A stretch of DNA of 64,000 bases from DASZQL01 sp964391865 (GTDB lineage: Bacteria; Planctomycetota; Phycisphaerae; Phycisphaerales; UBA1924). The position numbers were made by a program, and so were the translations under genes. A model generated the notes under the pieces. It had not been told where the DNA came from, made no database searches, and saw nothing but the letters and a program-made list of their open reading frames with translations. Location of the stretch: assembly GCA_964391865.1 (NCBI GenBank), contig CAYMNQ010000001.1:1050802-1114801 (forward strand). The letters are read 5' to 3'. Below are positions 52,741-63,405 of the stretch, in pieces (positions within the stretch are counted from its first letter, which is position 1; every line of letters begins with the position of its first letter).

Positions 52741-53433
52741 ATGGACCTCCGCATCATCAGCATCGGCTGTCTCGACGCTCATCCCTTGTGGGACGAGCGC
52801 ACCGCCGCGCGCACCGGGCACGCGACAACCACCCTCATCCGGCTCGGGTCGATGGTGCTGCTGGTCGATCCGGGCTTGCCCTCGACGATCCTTGAAGCAC
52901 GCCTGTCGGAGCGCGCGAACCTGAAACCCAAGGACGTCACGCACGTGTTCCTCACCAGTTTCCGCCCGGATGTTCGGCGGGGCTTGCCGCTCTTCGAAGG
53001 CGCGACGTGGTGGGTCAGCGAAGCCGAGCGCGAGAGCGTCGGCGTGCCGCTGATCGACGCGATGAAACGCGCCCACGAAGTGAGCGACCGACAGCTCGAG
53101 GACCTTCTCCGCCAGGACATCGCATGGCTGCACCGCTGCGAAGCCGCGCCCGATCGGCTGGTCCGCTCGGGCGGCTCGCGCGTGGATCTCTTCCCGCTGC
53201 CGGGCGTCACGCCCGGCTTGGCGGGGCTGGTCGTCGCCGAGCCGACGCGCACCACCGTCATCTGCGGCGACGCGATCCCCACCGTCGAGCACCTCGAACG
53301 CGGGCAGGTCCTGAAGAACGCGCACGACGGCACGAAAGCCCAGGAGAGTTTCAGCGAGGTTCTCGAAATCGCGGACCAGATCATCCTCGGTCGCGACAAC
53401 CTCGTGATGAACCCGACACGGCGGATGGTGTGA
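52741..53433 (+). CDS. Metallo-beta-lactamase-fold protein with lost metal ligands
   Basis: A 230-residue MBL-fold protein: LRIISIGCLDAHPLWDER, TTTLIRLGSMVLLVDPGLP and KDVTHVFLTSFRPDVRRGLP. The canonical HxHxDH motif is reduced to SFRPDV, the second His motif to GVTPGLAG (usually HTPGH), and the end to ILGRDNLVMN (usually PGHD). Only GDAIPT keeps the bridging Asp. It is probably not a zinc hydrolase of the usual kind. The frame opens earlier, but ATG 52741 begins the domain. A hairpin follows the stop. Confidence 0.75.
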   Translation: MDLRIISIGCLDAHPLWDERTAARTGHATTTLIRLGSMVLLVDPGLPSTILEARLSERANLKPKDVTHVFLTSFRPDVRRGLPLFEGATWWVSEAERESVGVPLIDAMKRAHEVSDRQLEDLLRQDIAWLHRCEAAPDRLVRSGGSRVDLFPLPGVTPGLAGLVVAEPTRTTVICGDAIPTVEHLERGQVLKNAHDGTKAQESFSEVLEIADQIILGRDNLVMNPTRRMV

Positions 53434-53448
53434 GAAGTCCGGATGGAG

Positions 53449-53468
53449 CCCCTCGCGCCAGCGAGGGG
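53449..53468. repeat. TGGAGCCCC-family hairpin
   Basis: CCCCTCGC-GCCA-GCGAGGGG lies between convergent gene ends and is preceded by GGATGGAG, as in the compound element at 52543. Likely a shared terminator. Confidence 0.7.
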
Positions 53469-53543
53469 GCCTTTGACGACGGGATCGGCGCCCGGCCGCA
53501 CCGACGCCCGCTCCTCAGCAGGCCGCCCGCCGCCGCAGCGCGG

Positions 53544-54737
53544 TTACGGGCAACTCGTGTTCCAGTTTGAGACAACGATCGCAATGTCTCCCAGCCCGAT
53601 CGTGCCCGAGCCATCAAGATCGAGTTCCGGCGCAGCCGGCGGCACGGTCAACGTCCACGAGCCGACAAGCGCCGCGATGTCAGCAAGCGTGACCGCCAGA
53701 TCGCCGTTGACATCGCCGCGGCGACCGACAAACGCCGAAACGGCCCTGCTGGCCCGCGTGCCACACTGGTTCGTCGCCGTGCAGTCGTACATCCCCGTGT
53801 CACCAACCTGCGCGACGGTGATGGTCAGCGTCGGGGTCGCGGCTGAAGGATTCGCCATCGTGTCGATCGGCACGCCGTTCTTTCGCCAGCTGTAGCTGGA
53901 CGCGGTCCCGGATGCAGCGACGGCGAACGCGAGTGTGCCGCCCGGGCACACATCCGGCGCATTGACCGGCCCGGAGAACATCGGCCCGACATCCGCGGTC
54001 GGCACACCAAACGCCGGCGCGCCGACGAACGACGCGTCGCGCCCGTTCCCGGTCATGTCGGTTGTCGTCATGCCGTCGAACACCCAGTTCGCGAGCAAGC
54101 CCGCTTGTGGGCCGGACAACTGGCACCCGGCGTTCTGAGCGATCTCTCCCGCCGTGCGCGCCACGCTCCAGACTCGGACATCGTCGATGAGTCCCTGCCA
54201 GCGGCGGGTGAAGCCCGCGCCGAAGTTCCCGGCGCCGATGAGGACCGGCTCGTTCGCGTTGTAATACACCGCGGATGACCCTGCGATAATGGAACTCTCA
54301 AGCACGCCGTTGAGATACAAACGCGCGGTCACGCCGTCGAACGTGAACGCCGCGTGCGCCGTCTCGCCCACCTCGACCAGCCTCTGCGAACTCAGATTCA
54401 GGCCGCTCGACCCGAAGACGTGCGCGAGCCCGCTCTCGACCCGTCTCGTCGTCGGATTCCACAGCAGGTACCACGACTGAAGGAATGAACCCGTCGAGCC
54501 CGGGCGCGGCTTCGCGACGATGATGGCCCCGTTCGAAGAGCCCCCGTACCCCGGCCCGTCGGGCCGGAACGAAGCCTCGATCGTGAATTGCGGCGGGGAG
54601 ATCGCCATCACGCCGGTCGTCGCCGTCGTCAAATACGTGCTACTGACCAGCGACGCGGACTGCGGCTGGGCGATCGCTTGGGTCGCCAGCAACAACGTGG
54701 CAAGACCGCCCGCTCGCCGTAACACATTCGAGATCAT
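53544..54737 (-). CDS. Secreted LamG + Ig-like + dockerin-repeat protein
   Basis: A 397-residue exported protein: signal peptide (RRAGGLATLLLATQAIA), a LamG domain to about residue 210 (FTIEASFRPDGPGYGGSSN, GLIDDVRVWSVARTAGEI), an Ig-like domain with paired Cys (DVCPGGTLAFAVAASGTASS ... YDCTATNQCG) and two dockerin-like calcium repeats at the end (GDVNGDLAVTLADIAALVGS and LDGSGTIGLGDIAIVVSNW). Such ends are common on planctomycete surface proteins. GGAGGAG seven bases before ATG 54737 sets the start. Confidence 0.87.
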   Translation of the reverse strand: MISNVLRRAGGLATLLLATQAIAQPQSASLVSSTYLTTATTGVMAISPPQFTIEASFRPDGPGYGGSSNGAIIVAKPRPGSTGSFLQSWYLLWNPTTRRVESGLAHVFGSSGLNLSSQRLVEVGETAHAAFTFDGVTARLYLNGVLESSIIAGSSAVYYNANEPVLIGAGNFGAGFTRRWQGLIDDVRVWSVARTAGEIAQNAGCQLSGPQAGLLANWVFDGMTTTDMTGNGRDASFVGAPAFGVPTADVGPMFSGPVNAPDVCPGGTLAFAVAASGTASSYSWRKNGVPIDTMANPSAATPTLTITVAQVGDTGMYDCTATNQCGTRASRAVSAFVGRRGDVNGDLAVTLADIAALVGSWTLTVPPAAPELDLDGSGTIGLGDIAIVVSNWNTSCP

Positions 54738-54904
54738 GCTTTGACTCCTCCGACTTGCTCGATCGCATTCAATATGCTCCAGAGCCGCGAAGTTTTCAAG
54801 GCGAATTGAAGAAAGCCTGCAGGATAGCGCGCCTCTCTTCAAGAAGAGGACTCCGACATGGGGAGGATGACGGTGCGGCCCCAGCCGCATGCATTGGCTT
54901 CCCT

Positions 54905-54910
54905 TACAAT
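54905..54910 (+). promoter_or_regulatory. Candidate -10 box (TACAAT) for a leaderless transcript
   Basis: TACAAT ends 6 nt before ATG 54917, with only C residues between. No Shine-Dalgarno motif. Confidence 0.55.
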
Positions 54911-54916
54911 CCCCCC

Positions 54917-56269
54917 ATGCTCGACCTGATCTTCCCCCTCTCCGCCCAGACCTTTGTCAGCATCGTCATGGTGCTGATCGTCATCCACGCGATCCTCGGC
55001 ACGATCCCGCTGCTCATCTACTTCGAGCGCAAGATCTCCGCGTATATCCAGGACCGGCTGGGCCCGAACCGCGTCGGCTTTGATCTCGGGCTGCCGATCC
55101 TGCAGAAACTCTTCCGCGGCTTCGGGTTCTGGGGACTCGGCCAATCACTCGCCGACGGCTTGAAGTTCGTCTTGAAAGAGGACTACACGCCCCGCGGCGC
55201 GGACAAGATTCTGTTCACGATCGCGCCGATGGCGGCCGTGATTCCCGCGATGATCGGCTGGGCGGTGATCCCTTGGGGCGGGTTCCTCGATGTCGGCGAC
55301 ATCGCACTGGGCGAGCGGCTGTTCGTCGAGGGCGGGCGCGTGATGGTCGCCGCCGCGGACCTGAACATCGGGTTCATCTACCTCCTCGCCGTCGCCGCCA
55401 TGGGCATCTACGGCGTGACCCTCGGCGGGTGGGCCAGCAACAACAAGTACTCCTTCCTCGGCGGGCTCCGCGCCAGCGCAGGCATGATCTCCTACGAAAT
55501 CCCGATGGGCCTCACGATCCTCGTCATGCTCCTCACCGCGGGCAGCGTGCATCCGGGCGTGATCGTTGAGAATCAGGCGAACGGGCTGTGGTACGTCATC
55601 GCGCACCCCGTCATCGCGATCCTCTTCTACACCTGCGTCCTCGCCGAAGCGAACCGCGCGCCGTTCGACAACGCGGAAGCGGAGCAGGAACTCGTCGGCG
55701 GGTACCACACCGAATACTCCGCGATGCGCTTCGCGCTCTTCTTCCTGGGCGAGTACGCGCACATGATCACCGGCTCCGCGTTCTTCATCGTGCTGTTCCT
55801 GGGCGGCTACCACCTGCCGGGCGTGGCGCTCACCAGCCCGGAAGCGACGGGCCTGCTCGCCGCCATCGTGAAGTTCGTCGTGCTGTTCACGAAAGTCGTG
55901 CTCTCCATCTGCTTCATGATGCTGATCCGCTGGACCCTGCCCCGCATCCGCTACGATCAGGTGATGCGTCTGTGCTGGCAGGCGCTGATCCCGCTGTCGC
56001 TCGCCGCCGTCGTCGCGACGAGCGTGATGATCTACCTCGGCTGGACGGCGTGGTGGCAGATGCTGCTGATGAACGCCGCCCTCGCCGGCGTGCTGATGGT
56101 CATCTCCGTCAGCGTGCCGAAGGCGGCGATCAACAAGAAAGTCGCCATGCCCGGCTCGCGCTTCAACCCGCTGCCGGGAGAACGCGTGATCACCGGCGTG
56201 CCGGGCGGCTTGCACCGCGCCGATCACCCACTGACCGGCACGGGCGAGCATCTCGTCAGCGTGAGTTGA
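54917..56269 (+). CDS. nuoH: NADH-quinone oxidoreductase subunit H
   Basis: A 450-residue membrane subunit of respiratory complex I that helps form the quinone chamber. IPLLIYFERKISAYIQDRLG, then GPNRVG, then GLGQSLADGLKFVLKEDYTP, NNKYSFLGGLRASAGMISYE and CVLAEANRAPFDNAEAEQEL with VGGYHTEYSAMRF are all NuoH signatures. It is about 100 residues longer than the E. coli protein, with extra sequence between TM1 regions and a longer C-terminal tail. No other nuo gene is present in the window, although NuoH normally sits between nuoG and nuoI. Confidence 0.95.
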   Translation: MLDLIFPLSAQTFVSIVMVLIVIHAILGTIPLLIYFERKISAYIQDRLGPNRVGFDLGLPILQKLFRGFGFWGLGQSLADGLKFVLKEDYTPRGADKILFTIAPMAAVIPAMIGWAVIPWGGFLDVGDIALGERLFVEGGRVMVAAADLNIGFIYLLAVAAMGIYGVTLGGWASNNKYSFLGGLRASAGMISYEIPMGLTILVMLLTAGSVHPGVIVENQANGLWYVIAHPVIAILFYTCVLAEANRAPFDNAEAEQELVGGYHTEYSAMRFALFFLGEYAHMITGSAFFIVLFLGGYHLPGVALTSPEATGLLAAIVKFVVLFTKVVLSICFMMLIRWTLPRIRYDQVMRLCWQALIPLSLAAVVATSVMIYLGWTAWWQMLLMNAALAGVLMVISVSVPKAAINKKVAMPGSRFNPLPGERVITGVPGGLHRADHPLTGTGEHLVSVS

Positions 56270-56273
56270 AGAG

Positions 56274-56488
56274 GTTTACCACAGAGCACACAGAGAGCAC
56301 TGAGGGAAGAAGAGGTAGAGATTGCGATTGAGTGATGGCGTCTTCGATTCCTTGGGCTTATTTTGATTGTGTTGCGACCCCACTACTTGATGTTCACGCT
56401 GCCGCTCGTCCGCTCGCCCCCTTCCAATCTTCTGTTCTTCACACTCTTGTTCTCTGATCTGTGATCTCTGCGCCCTCTGTGGTGAACT
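56274..56488. repeat. CACAGAG-family inverted repeat element
   Basis: The left arm starts AGGTTTACCACAGAGCACAC and the right arm ends GCGCCCTCTGTGGTGAACTG. The roughly 215-base element fills the gap between nuoH and ruvX; its interior is less GC-rich and has no gene. Confidence 0.7.
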
Positions 56489-56491
56489 GTC

Positions 56492-56917
56492 TTGAAATTC
56501 CTGAGCATCGATCTCGGCGACCAGCGCACCGGCCTCGCGGTTGGCGAGGAGGAGTTCGCGCTCGTCACGCCGCTGGAGGTGCTGGCGATCCCCGCGGCAC
56601 AGGAAGCGCGGCTGATCGAAGCGCTGCGCGCCGCCGCCGTGAAGCACGCGCCGGATGCGCTCGTCATCGGCCTCCCGCTCAACATGGACGACGACAGCGA
56701 AGGCCCGGCGGCGAAGAAGTGCCGGGCGCTGGGCGACCGCATCGCCACCGCCCTGAACCTGCCCGTTCACTACCAGGACGAACGCCTCACCAGCGCCGAC
56801 GCCGAGTGGCAACTCGCCGGAAGCGGCCTGACCCACAAGCAGAAAAAAGAAAAACGCGACGCCCTCGCGGCGGCAACGATCCTACGCGACTTCTTCGCCC
56901 GCCGATCGAGTTCATAA
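56492..56917 (+). CDS. ruvX: Holliday-junction resolvase-like protein RuvX/YqgF
   Basis: A 141-residue RNase H-fold nuclease, known also as a pre-16S rRNA nuclease. FLSIDLGDQRTGLAVGEE carries the first catalytic Asp, LVIGLPLNMDDDSEG the central motif, VHYQDERLTSADAE the catalytic Glu, and KRDALAAATILRDFF the last Asp. Start must be TTG 56492, since no ATG or GTG in frame precedes the family sequence. The repeat element's right arm ends 3 nt before it. Confidence 0.92.
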   Translation: MKFLSIDLGDQRTGLAVGEEEFALVTPLEVLAIPAAQEARLIEALRAAAVKHAPDALVIGLPLNMDDDSEGPAAKKCRALGDRIATALNLPVHYQDERLTSADAEWQLAGSGLTHKQKKEKRDALAAATILRDFFARRSSS

Positions 56918-56920
56918 AGA

Positions 56921-57068
56921 GAACCACAGAGACGCAGAAACGCAGAGGGAGCACAGAAGATGAAGAAGAAGAAGAAGAAGGGTTGTGCTTGTCCTTCTTC
57001 AATCAGCACGTCTCTTCTGTGCCGTCTCCGTGCCTTCGTGCGTCCATGCCTCCCTGTCTCTGCGGTTC
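56921..57068. repeat. CACAGAGACGCAG-family inverted repeat element
   Basis: The left arm starts GAGAACCACAGAGACGCAGA and the right arm ends CCTGTCTCTGCGGTTCAAA. A short (GAA)n run lies inside at about 56959-56979. It fills the gap between two convergent genes. Confidence 0.75.
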
Positions 57069-57082
57069 AAAGCCAACCCAAA

Positions 57083-57610
57083 TCACATCACCACGCGGAG
57101 CCGATCGCGCGCCAGCGAACTGGGCGACACGATCTCGTGCCGGACTTCTTCCAGCGCCCGCTTCTGCCCGGGCCACATGTAGTCCTCATCCCGCGCCGTC
57201 CAGCGGTACGCCGAGTGCTCATCGTTCAACCGGGGCGTCCAGTCCGGGCGAACCTCCGCCGCGAAGCGCGGCGAAAGCACGATGCAATCGATCTCCGCGA
57301 TGAAATACGGGTGAACCTGCTCGAGCGCCCAGCACCCCAGCAGCGCGGCGTCGCCCGCGCCCAGCCCCACCTCCTCGTACAGCTCGCGCGCCGCCGCCCG
57401 CACCGCCGATTCCCCCGGCTCGATGTGCCCCATGATGGGCTGCCATGTCGCGTCCATCGGCGGCCCGGCGCGCAGCAACTGCAGGAACTCGATCGTCTCT
57501 CCGATCCGCCGGAAGACGTACACGTCCACGATGTCCGAGCGCACGCGCGACCCGCCGACCGGGTCGAGCCGGTAGCCGTCAGGACGCGGTTCATCACGCG
57601 GCGTGCTCAC
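57083..57610 (-). CDS. Nudix hydrolase
   Basis: A 175-residue pyrophosphohydrolase. The Nudix box is GHIEPGE...AARELYEEVG (about 75-96), preceded by VDVYVFRRIGETIEFLQLLR. In gene neighbourhoods of pabB this family often includes dihydroneopterin triphosphate pyrophosphatase (NudB-type), and the sequence type fits; this would be a folate step. GTG 57610 overlaps the TGA of pabB (GTGA), so both are co-translated. Confidence 0.88.
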   Translation of the reverse strand: MSTPRDEPRPDGYRLDPVGGSRVRSDIVDVYVFRRIGETIEFLQLLRAGPPMDATWQPIMGHIEPGESAVRAAARELYEEVGLGAGDAALLGCWALEQVHPYFIAEIDCIVLSPRFAAEVRPDWTPRLNDEHSAYRWTARDEDYMWPGQKRALEEVRHEIVSPSSLARDRLRVVM

Positions 57611-59025
57611 GCGATCGGCTCCAACGGCGCGGATCGCGCGACGAGTGAAGCCGCCGATCCCGCCGCCGTGCGACGCCCCGCTTCGATCGCTGCGCGGAAC
57701 GCCGCCGCCTTGTCCAGCGTCTCGCGCCACTCACCAGCGGGATCGCTGTCTGCGACGATGCCGGCGCCGACGCTGTAGCTCACCTGCCCGCCCTCCACCA
57801 CCGCCGTGCGGATCGCGACATTGAACGCCGCGTCGCCGGCGTCGGAAACAAACCCGATCGCGCCGCAATACGGCCCTCGCGCCGATCGCTCGAGCTCGTT
57901 GATGATCTGCATCGCCCGGATCTTCGGCGCCCCCGTCACGCTGCCGGGCGGGAACGTCGCGTGCAGCAGGCCGGCGACGCCCACACCGTCGCGCAGCGTG
58001 CCGGCGATCGTCGCCACGCCGTGGTGCAGCTCGCGCGCGTGCTGCTCGATGGCGCGCGATTCCTCCACGCGCACCGAGCCGAACTCGCACACGCGTCCGA
58101 GGTCGTTCCGCATCAGGTCAACGATCATGACCAGCTCGGCGGCGTCCTTCTCGCTGCGCGACAGCGCCCCCGCCGAGCCAGCGCCGCGGCGCGTGCCCTT
58201 GATCGGGCGCGTCACTACGCGCCGGGTCTCGGCGTCAACCGAAAGAAACAACTCCGGGCTGATCGAGCACACCGCACGACGCGCACCGCCCGCCGCCGAA
58301 AGGTCAAGATACGCGCCGTACCAAGGCTCGGCGCTCGCCAACATCGACAGGAACAAGCCCCGCGGCTCGCCCTCGAACGGCGCGCTGAGCCGGTGAGCCA
58401 AGTTCGCCTGGAAGATGTCCCCCGCGCGGATGTACTCGATCACCCGCGCCACGCCGGCCTCATACGCCGCCCGCCCCGTGTCGCTCGTCAGCTCGCCGAC
58501 AGTGAAGCGGTGCGCCGCCGACGACGCCGGCGCGCCGACCAGCCGACGCCGGAGCGATTCGCGCCCCGCCGGATCACCCGTCAACCACCAGCAGTCGCGC
58601 TGAGCATCATGCACCAGCGCCGCATCGCAGCGCCGGAACTGAACGGTCGGGGCCGAGCTCGCGCGTCCATCGGCCGCGCGCGAATGCCGCGCCGACGGCT
58701 CGATCGCCGCACCGGCTTCGTACTCGACCACGCCGATCCAGCCCGACTCAAACGGCGGCGCGACCCCACTCTGAACGAAACGCGGCGCGCAAGCGAGCGC
58801 GCCCAGCCCGCCCGACGCCATCGCCGACAGCCCATCCAGCGAGTCAATCACCCGCCCCGCCGGCTCCGCGAGAACCGACCAGCGCGACCACTGCGCCGAT
58901 CCCGGCGCGCTGACCAGCGCCATCAACTCGCGGTCCCGCGGCCATGATGCCGCAACCAACGCGGGCGATACGCCCGGCGCATGCACCAGTTCGGGCGGCG
59001 AATTCACCTCTTCCAGCGCGGGCAT
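57607..59025 (-). CDS. pabB: Aminodeoxychorismate synthase component I
   Basis: A 472-residue chorismate-binding enzyme that makes 4-amino-4-deoxychorismate for folate. The C-terminal catalytic half has the markers GDIFQANLAHRLSAPF, CSISPELFLSVD, RPIKGTRRG (active-site Lys), AAELVMIVDLMRNDLGRVCE, PPGSVTGAPKIRAMQII and VSYSVGAGIVADSDP. The tryptophan-site residues of the N-terminal half are weakly conserved, favouring PabB over TrpE. ATG 59025 is placed 6 nt after TACCAT on the same strand, suggesting a leaderless message. Confidence 0.9.
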   Translation of the reverse strand: MPALEEVNSPPELVHAPGVSPALVAASWPRDRELMALVSAPGSAQWSRWSVLAEPAGRVIDSLDGLSAMASGGLGALACAPRFVQSGVAPPFESGWIGVVEYEAGAAIEPSARHSRAADGRASSAPTVQFRRCDAALVHDAQRDCWWLTGDPAGRESLRRRLVGAPASSAAHRFTVGELTSDTGRAAYEAGVARVIEYIRAGDIFQANLAHRLSAPFEGEPRGLFLSMLASAEPWYGAYLDLSAAGGARRAVCSISPELFLSVDAETRRVVTRPIKGTRRGAGSAGALSRSEKDAAELVMIVDLMRNDLGRVCEFGSVRVEESRAIEQHARELHHGVATIAGTLRDGVGVAGLLHATFPPGSVTGAPKIRAMQIINELERSARGPYCGAIGFVSDAGDAAFNVAIRTAVVEGGQVSYSVGAGIVADSDPAGEWRETLDKAAAFRAAIEAGRRTAAGSAASLVARSAPLEPIA

Positions 59026-59031
59026 CCGCGG

Positions 59032-59037
59032 ATGGTA
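59032..59037 (-). promoter_or_regulatory. Candidate -10 box (TACCAT) for a leaderless transcript
   Basis: Read leftward, TACCAT is followed by CCGCGG and then the ATG of pabB at 59025. No Shine-Dalgarno motif. Confidence 0.45.
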
Positions 59038-59151
59038 CGCGGTTGACGCACCCGAAGCCGGGCGTCTCACCCGCGCACCGCCCGTCGGCGAGGAAGTCGA
59101 AAACGCCGCCGCCCCACGCGATCCGCGCCCCTCCCCGCCGCGCGAACACGC

Positions 59152-59157
59152 TACACT
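59152..59157 (+). promoter_or_regulatory. Candidate -10 box (TACACT) of ppdK
   Basis: TACACT lies about 120 nt before ATG 59280. The leader after it folds as TCGGGC/GCCCGA (about 59168-59182) and ends with an AGGAG ribosome site at 59266-59270. Confidence 0.4.
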
Positions 59158-59279
59158 TTCCCCCCCTTCGGGCCACGCCCGAAAGGACAGTGCCGAACAT
59201 CGCACGCCCACCACTCGCGCCCGTTCGGGCGATCGGCGGCGTGATTCTCGAATCTCTGCCGATCCAGGAGCAAGCCATC

Positions 59280-62027
<2,748 letters not shown>

Positions 62028-62063
62028 TCGACCTCCACGCTGGCAAGCCCCGATCGATCGGGC

Positions 62064-62069
62064 TATACT
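62064..62069 (+). promoter_or_regulatory. Candidate -10 box (TATACT) of the tRNA gene
   Basis: TATACT lies 38 nt upstream of the mature tRNA 5' end, a sensible position for a precursor transcript. Confidence 0.4.
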
Positions 62070-62107
62070 CGTCGCCCCGCCCGGCTCGCCGAGCGGCTTG
62101 ACATCTC

Positions 62108-62181
62108 GGGCCTATAGCTCAGTTGGCTAGAGCGCACCCCTGATAAGGGTGAGGTCACACGTTCGAATCGTGTTAGGCCCA
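62108..62181 (+). tRNA. tRNA-Ile (anticodon GAT)
   Basis: The cloverleaf is complete: acceptor GGGCCTA/TAGGCCC, D-arm GCTC...GAGC, anticodon stem CACCC/GGGTG with loop CTGATAA (GAT at 62142-62144), variable AGGTC and T-arm ACACG-TTCGAAT-CGTGT. Discriminator is A; the CCA end is not encoded (TTT follows). In many bacteria tRNA-Ile(GAT) lies in rRNA operons; here it stands alone. Confidence 0.97.
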
Positions 62182-62236
62182 TTTCGCCGAGCGCGGCTTC
62201 ATGTCGCGCGAGAGCGAGCACTGAATTCATCGCGTT

Positions 62237-62338
62237 GGCTCTCGGCGATCGGCTGTCAGCGATCGGCCCGACAATACCACGCGCGCCCTCGCGCAGTCAG
62301 GCAGAACGCCGACCGCTGAAAGCTGATCGCCGACCGCC
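62237..62338. repeat. Imperfect inverted repeat of the GATCGGC-TGTCAGC type
   Basis: The left arm CTCGGCGATCGGCTGTCAGC (from 62240) is mirrored by GCTGAAAGCTGATCGCCGAC (to about 62334). It fills most of the gap between the tRNA and mqnD. Confidence 0.65.
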
Positions 62339-62347
62339 TTCCCGCGC

Positions 62348-62353
62348 TACACT
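62348..62353 (+). promoter_or_regulatory. Candidate -10 box (TACACT) for a leaderless transcript
   Basis: TACACT ends 7 nt before ATG 62361 of mqnD. No Shine-Dalgarno motif. Confidence 0.5.
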
Positions 62354-62360
62354 CGGCCCG

Positions 62361-63287
62361 ATGCCCGCCCCCATCACCCTCACCCTCGCCCACTCCGCCG
62401 ACGCCGATGATGCGTTCATGTGGTGGCCGCTGGGCGATGCCACCGCCTCGCCGCCCATCGCGCCCGCCATCGACACGCACGAGTTCCGCTTCATCCCCAT
62501 CGCGGGCGACATCGAGGAGTTCAACCGCCGCGCCGCCGAGCGCGCCGACCTCGATATCACCGCCATCTCCATGCGCACCTACGCCGATGTGCATCACCGC
62601 TACGCCCTCACCAACTGCGGCTCCAGCATGGGCGACGGCTACGGCCCGAAAGTCGTCGCCCGCCACGCGATGCGCTTCGAAGATCTGCTCAACCCCACGG
62701 TCACCCTCGCCATCCCCGGCGAGCGCACGACCGCCTACCTTGCGCTCCGTCTTCTGCTCACTTCTTGCGCGCCGCAAGCCGCCCCGCACGCCGTCCCCAT
62801 GCCGTTCGATCACATCATCCCCGCCGTGCGCGCCGGCAAAGCCGACGCCGGGCTGGTGATCCACGAGGGACAGGTCACGTTCGCCGACGCCGGGCTTCAT
62901 CTCATCGCCGACCTCGGCGCGCTCTGGAAGCAGCGCACCGGTTTGCCGCTGCCGCTCGGCGGGAACGCGATCAAGCGCGACCTCGACGATCGCTTCGGCC
63001 CCGGCACGCTCCGCCGCGTCGCGGGCATCCTTGAACACTCCATCCGGCACGCGCTCGAGCACCGCGCCACCGGCATCGAGCACGCCCGCCGCATGCACGG
63101 CGGGATGTCCGGCTCCATGCCCATCGAACTCGTCGACCGCTACATCGGCATGTACGTGAACCCCCTGAGCGTGGACGCGGGCGAAGCCGGCCGGACGGCG
63201 ATCGAACGCCTGCTCCGCGATGGTGCCGCCGCCGGTTTCTGCCCCGATCCCGGCCCGATCCGGCTGATTTCCGCGATGTCCCAGTGA
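62361..63287 (+). CDS. mqnD: 1,4-dihydroxy-6-naphthoate synthase
   Basis: A 308-residue enzyme of the futalosine route to menaquinone; it cleaves cyclic dehypoxanthinyl futalosine. The start LTLAHSADADDAFMWWPLG is the MqnD signature (HSPDPDD in relatives), followed by FNRRAAERADLDITAISMRT, SSMGDGYGPKVVAR, the conserved GERTTAYLALRLLL and GLVIHEGQVTFADAGLHLI. Residues before ATG 62361 are repeat DNA. It implies menaquinone respiration, consistent with nuoH; other mqn genes are not in the window. Confidence 0.92.
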   Translation: MPAPITLTLAHSADADDAFMWWPLGDATASPPIAPAIDTHEFRFIPIAGDIEEFNRRAAERADLDITAISMRTYADVHHRYALTNCGSSMGDGYGPKVVARHAMRFEDLLNPTVTLAIPGERTTAYLALRLLLTSCAPQAAPHAVPMPFDHIIPAVRAGKADAGLVIHEGQVTFADAGLHLIADLGALWKQRTGLPLPLGGNAIKRDLDDRFGPGTLRRVAGILEHSIRHALEHRATGIEHARRMHGGMSGSMPIELVDRYIGMYVNPLSVDAGEAGRTAIERLLRDGAAAGFCPDPGPIRLISAMSQ

Positions 63288-63405
63288 AAAGTCGGAAAAT
63301 CTCTTGGATTGACGGGGCAATCCAGCTAGGCTAGGGAAAGAGGGCGGGGAGGGGCGGTGTTCCACTTCGGCCCGCCGGTTCAGAGCCGTGGAAGGATTCC
63401 GCGCA

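Noticed and set aside
56955..56980. The (GAA)n run as a phase-variable repeat
   Set aside because: It lies between two convergent genes inside a dispersed repeat, so length changes would not switch a coding frame or promoter.
62098..62103. TTGACA just before the tRNA as a -35 box
   Set aside because: It lies about 5 nt before the mature tRNA 5' end, too close to serve that gene; TATACT further upstream is better placed.
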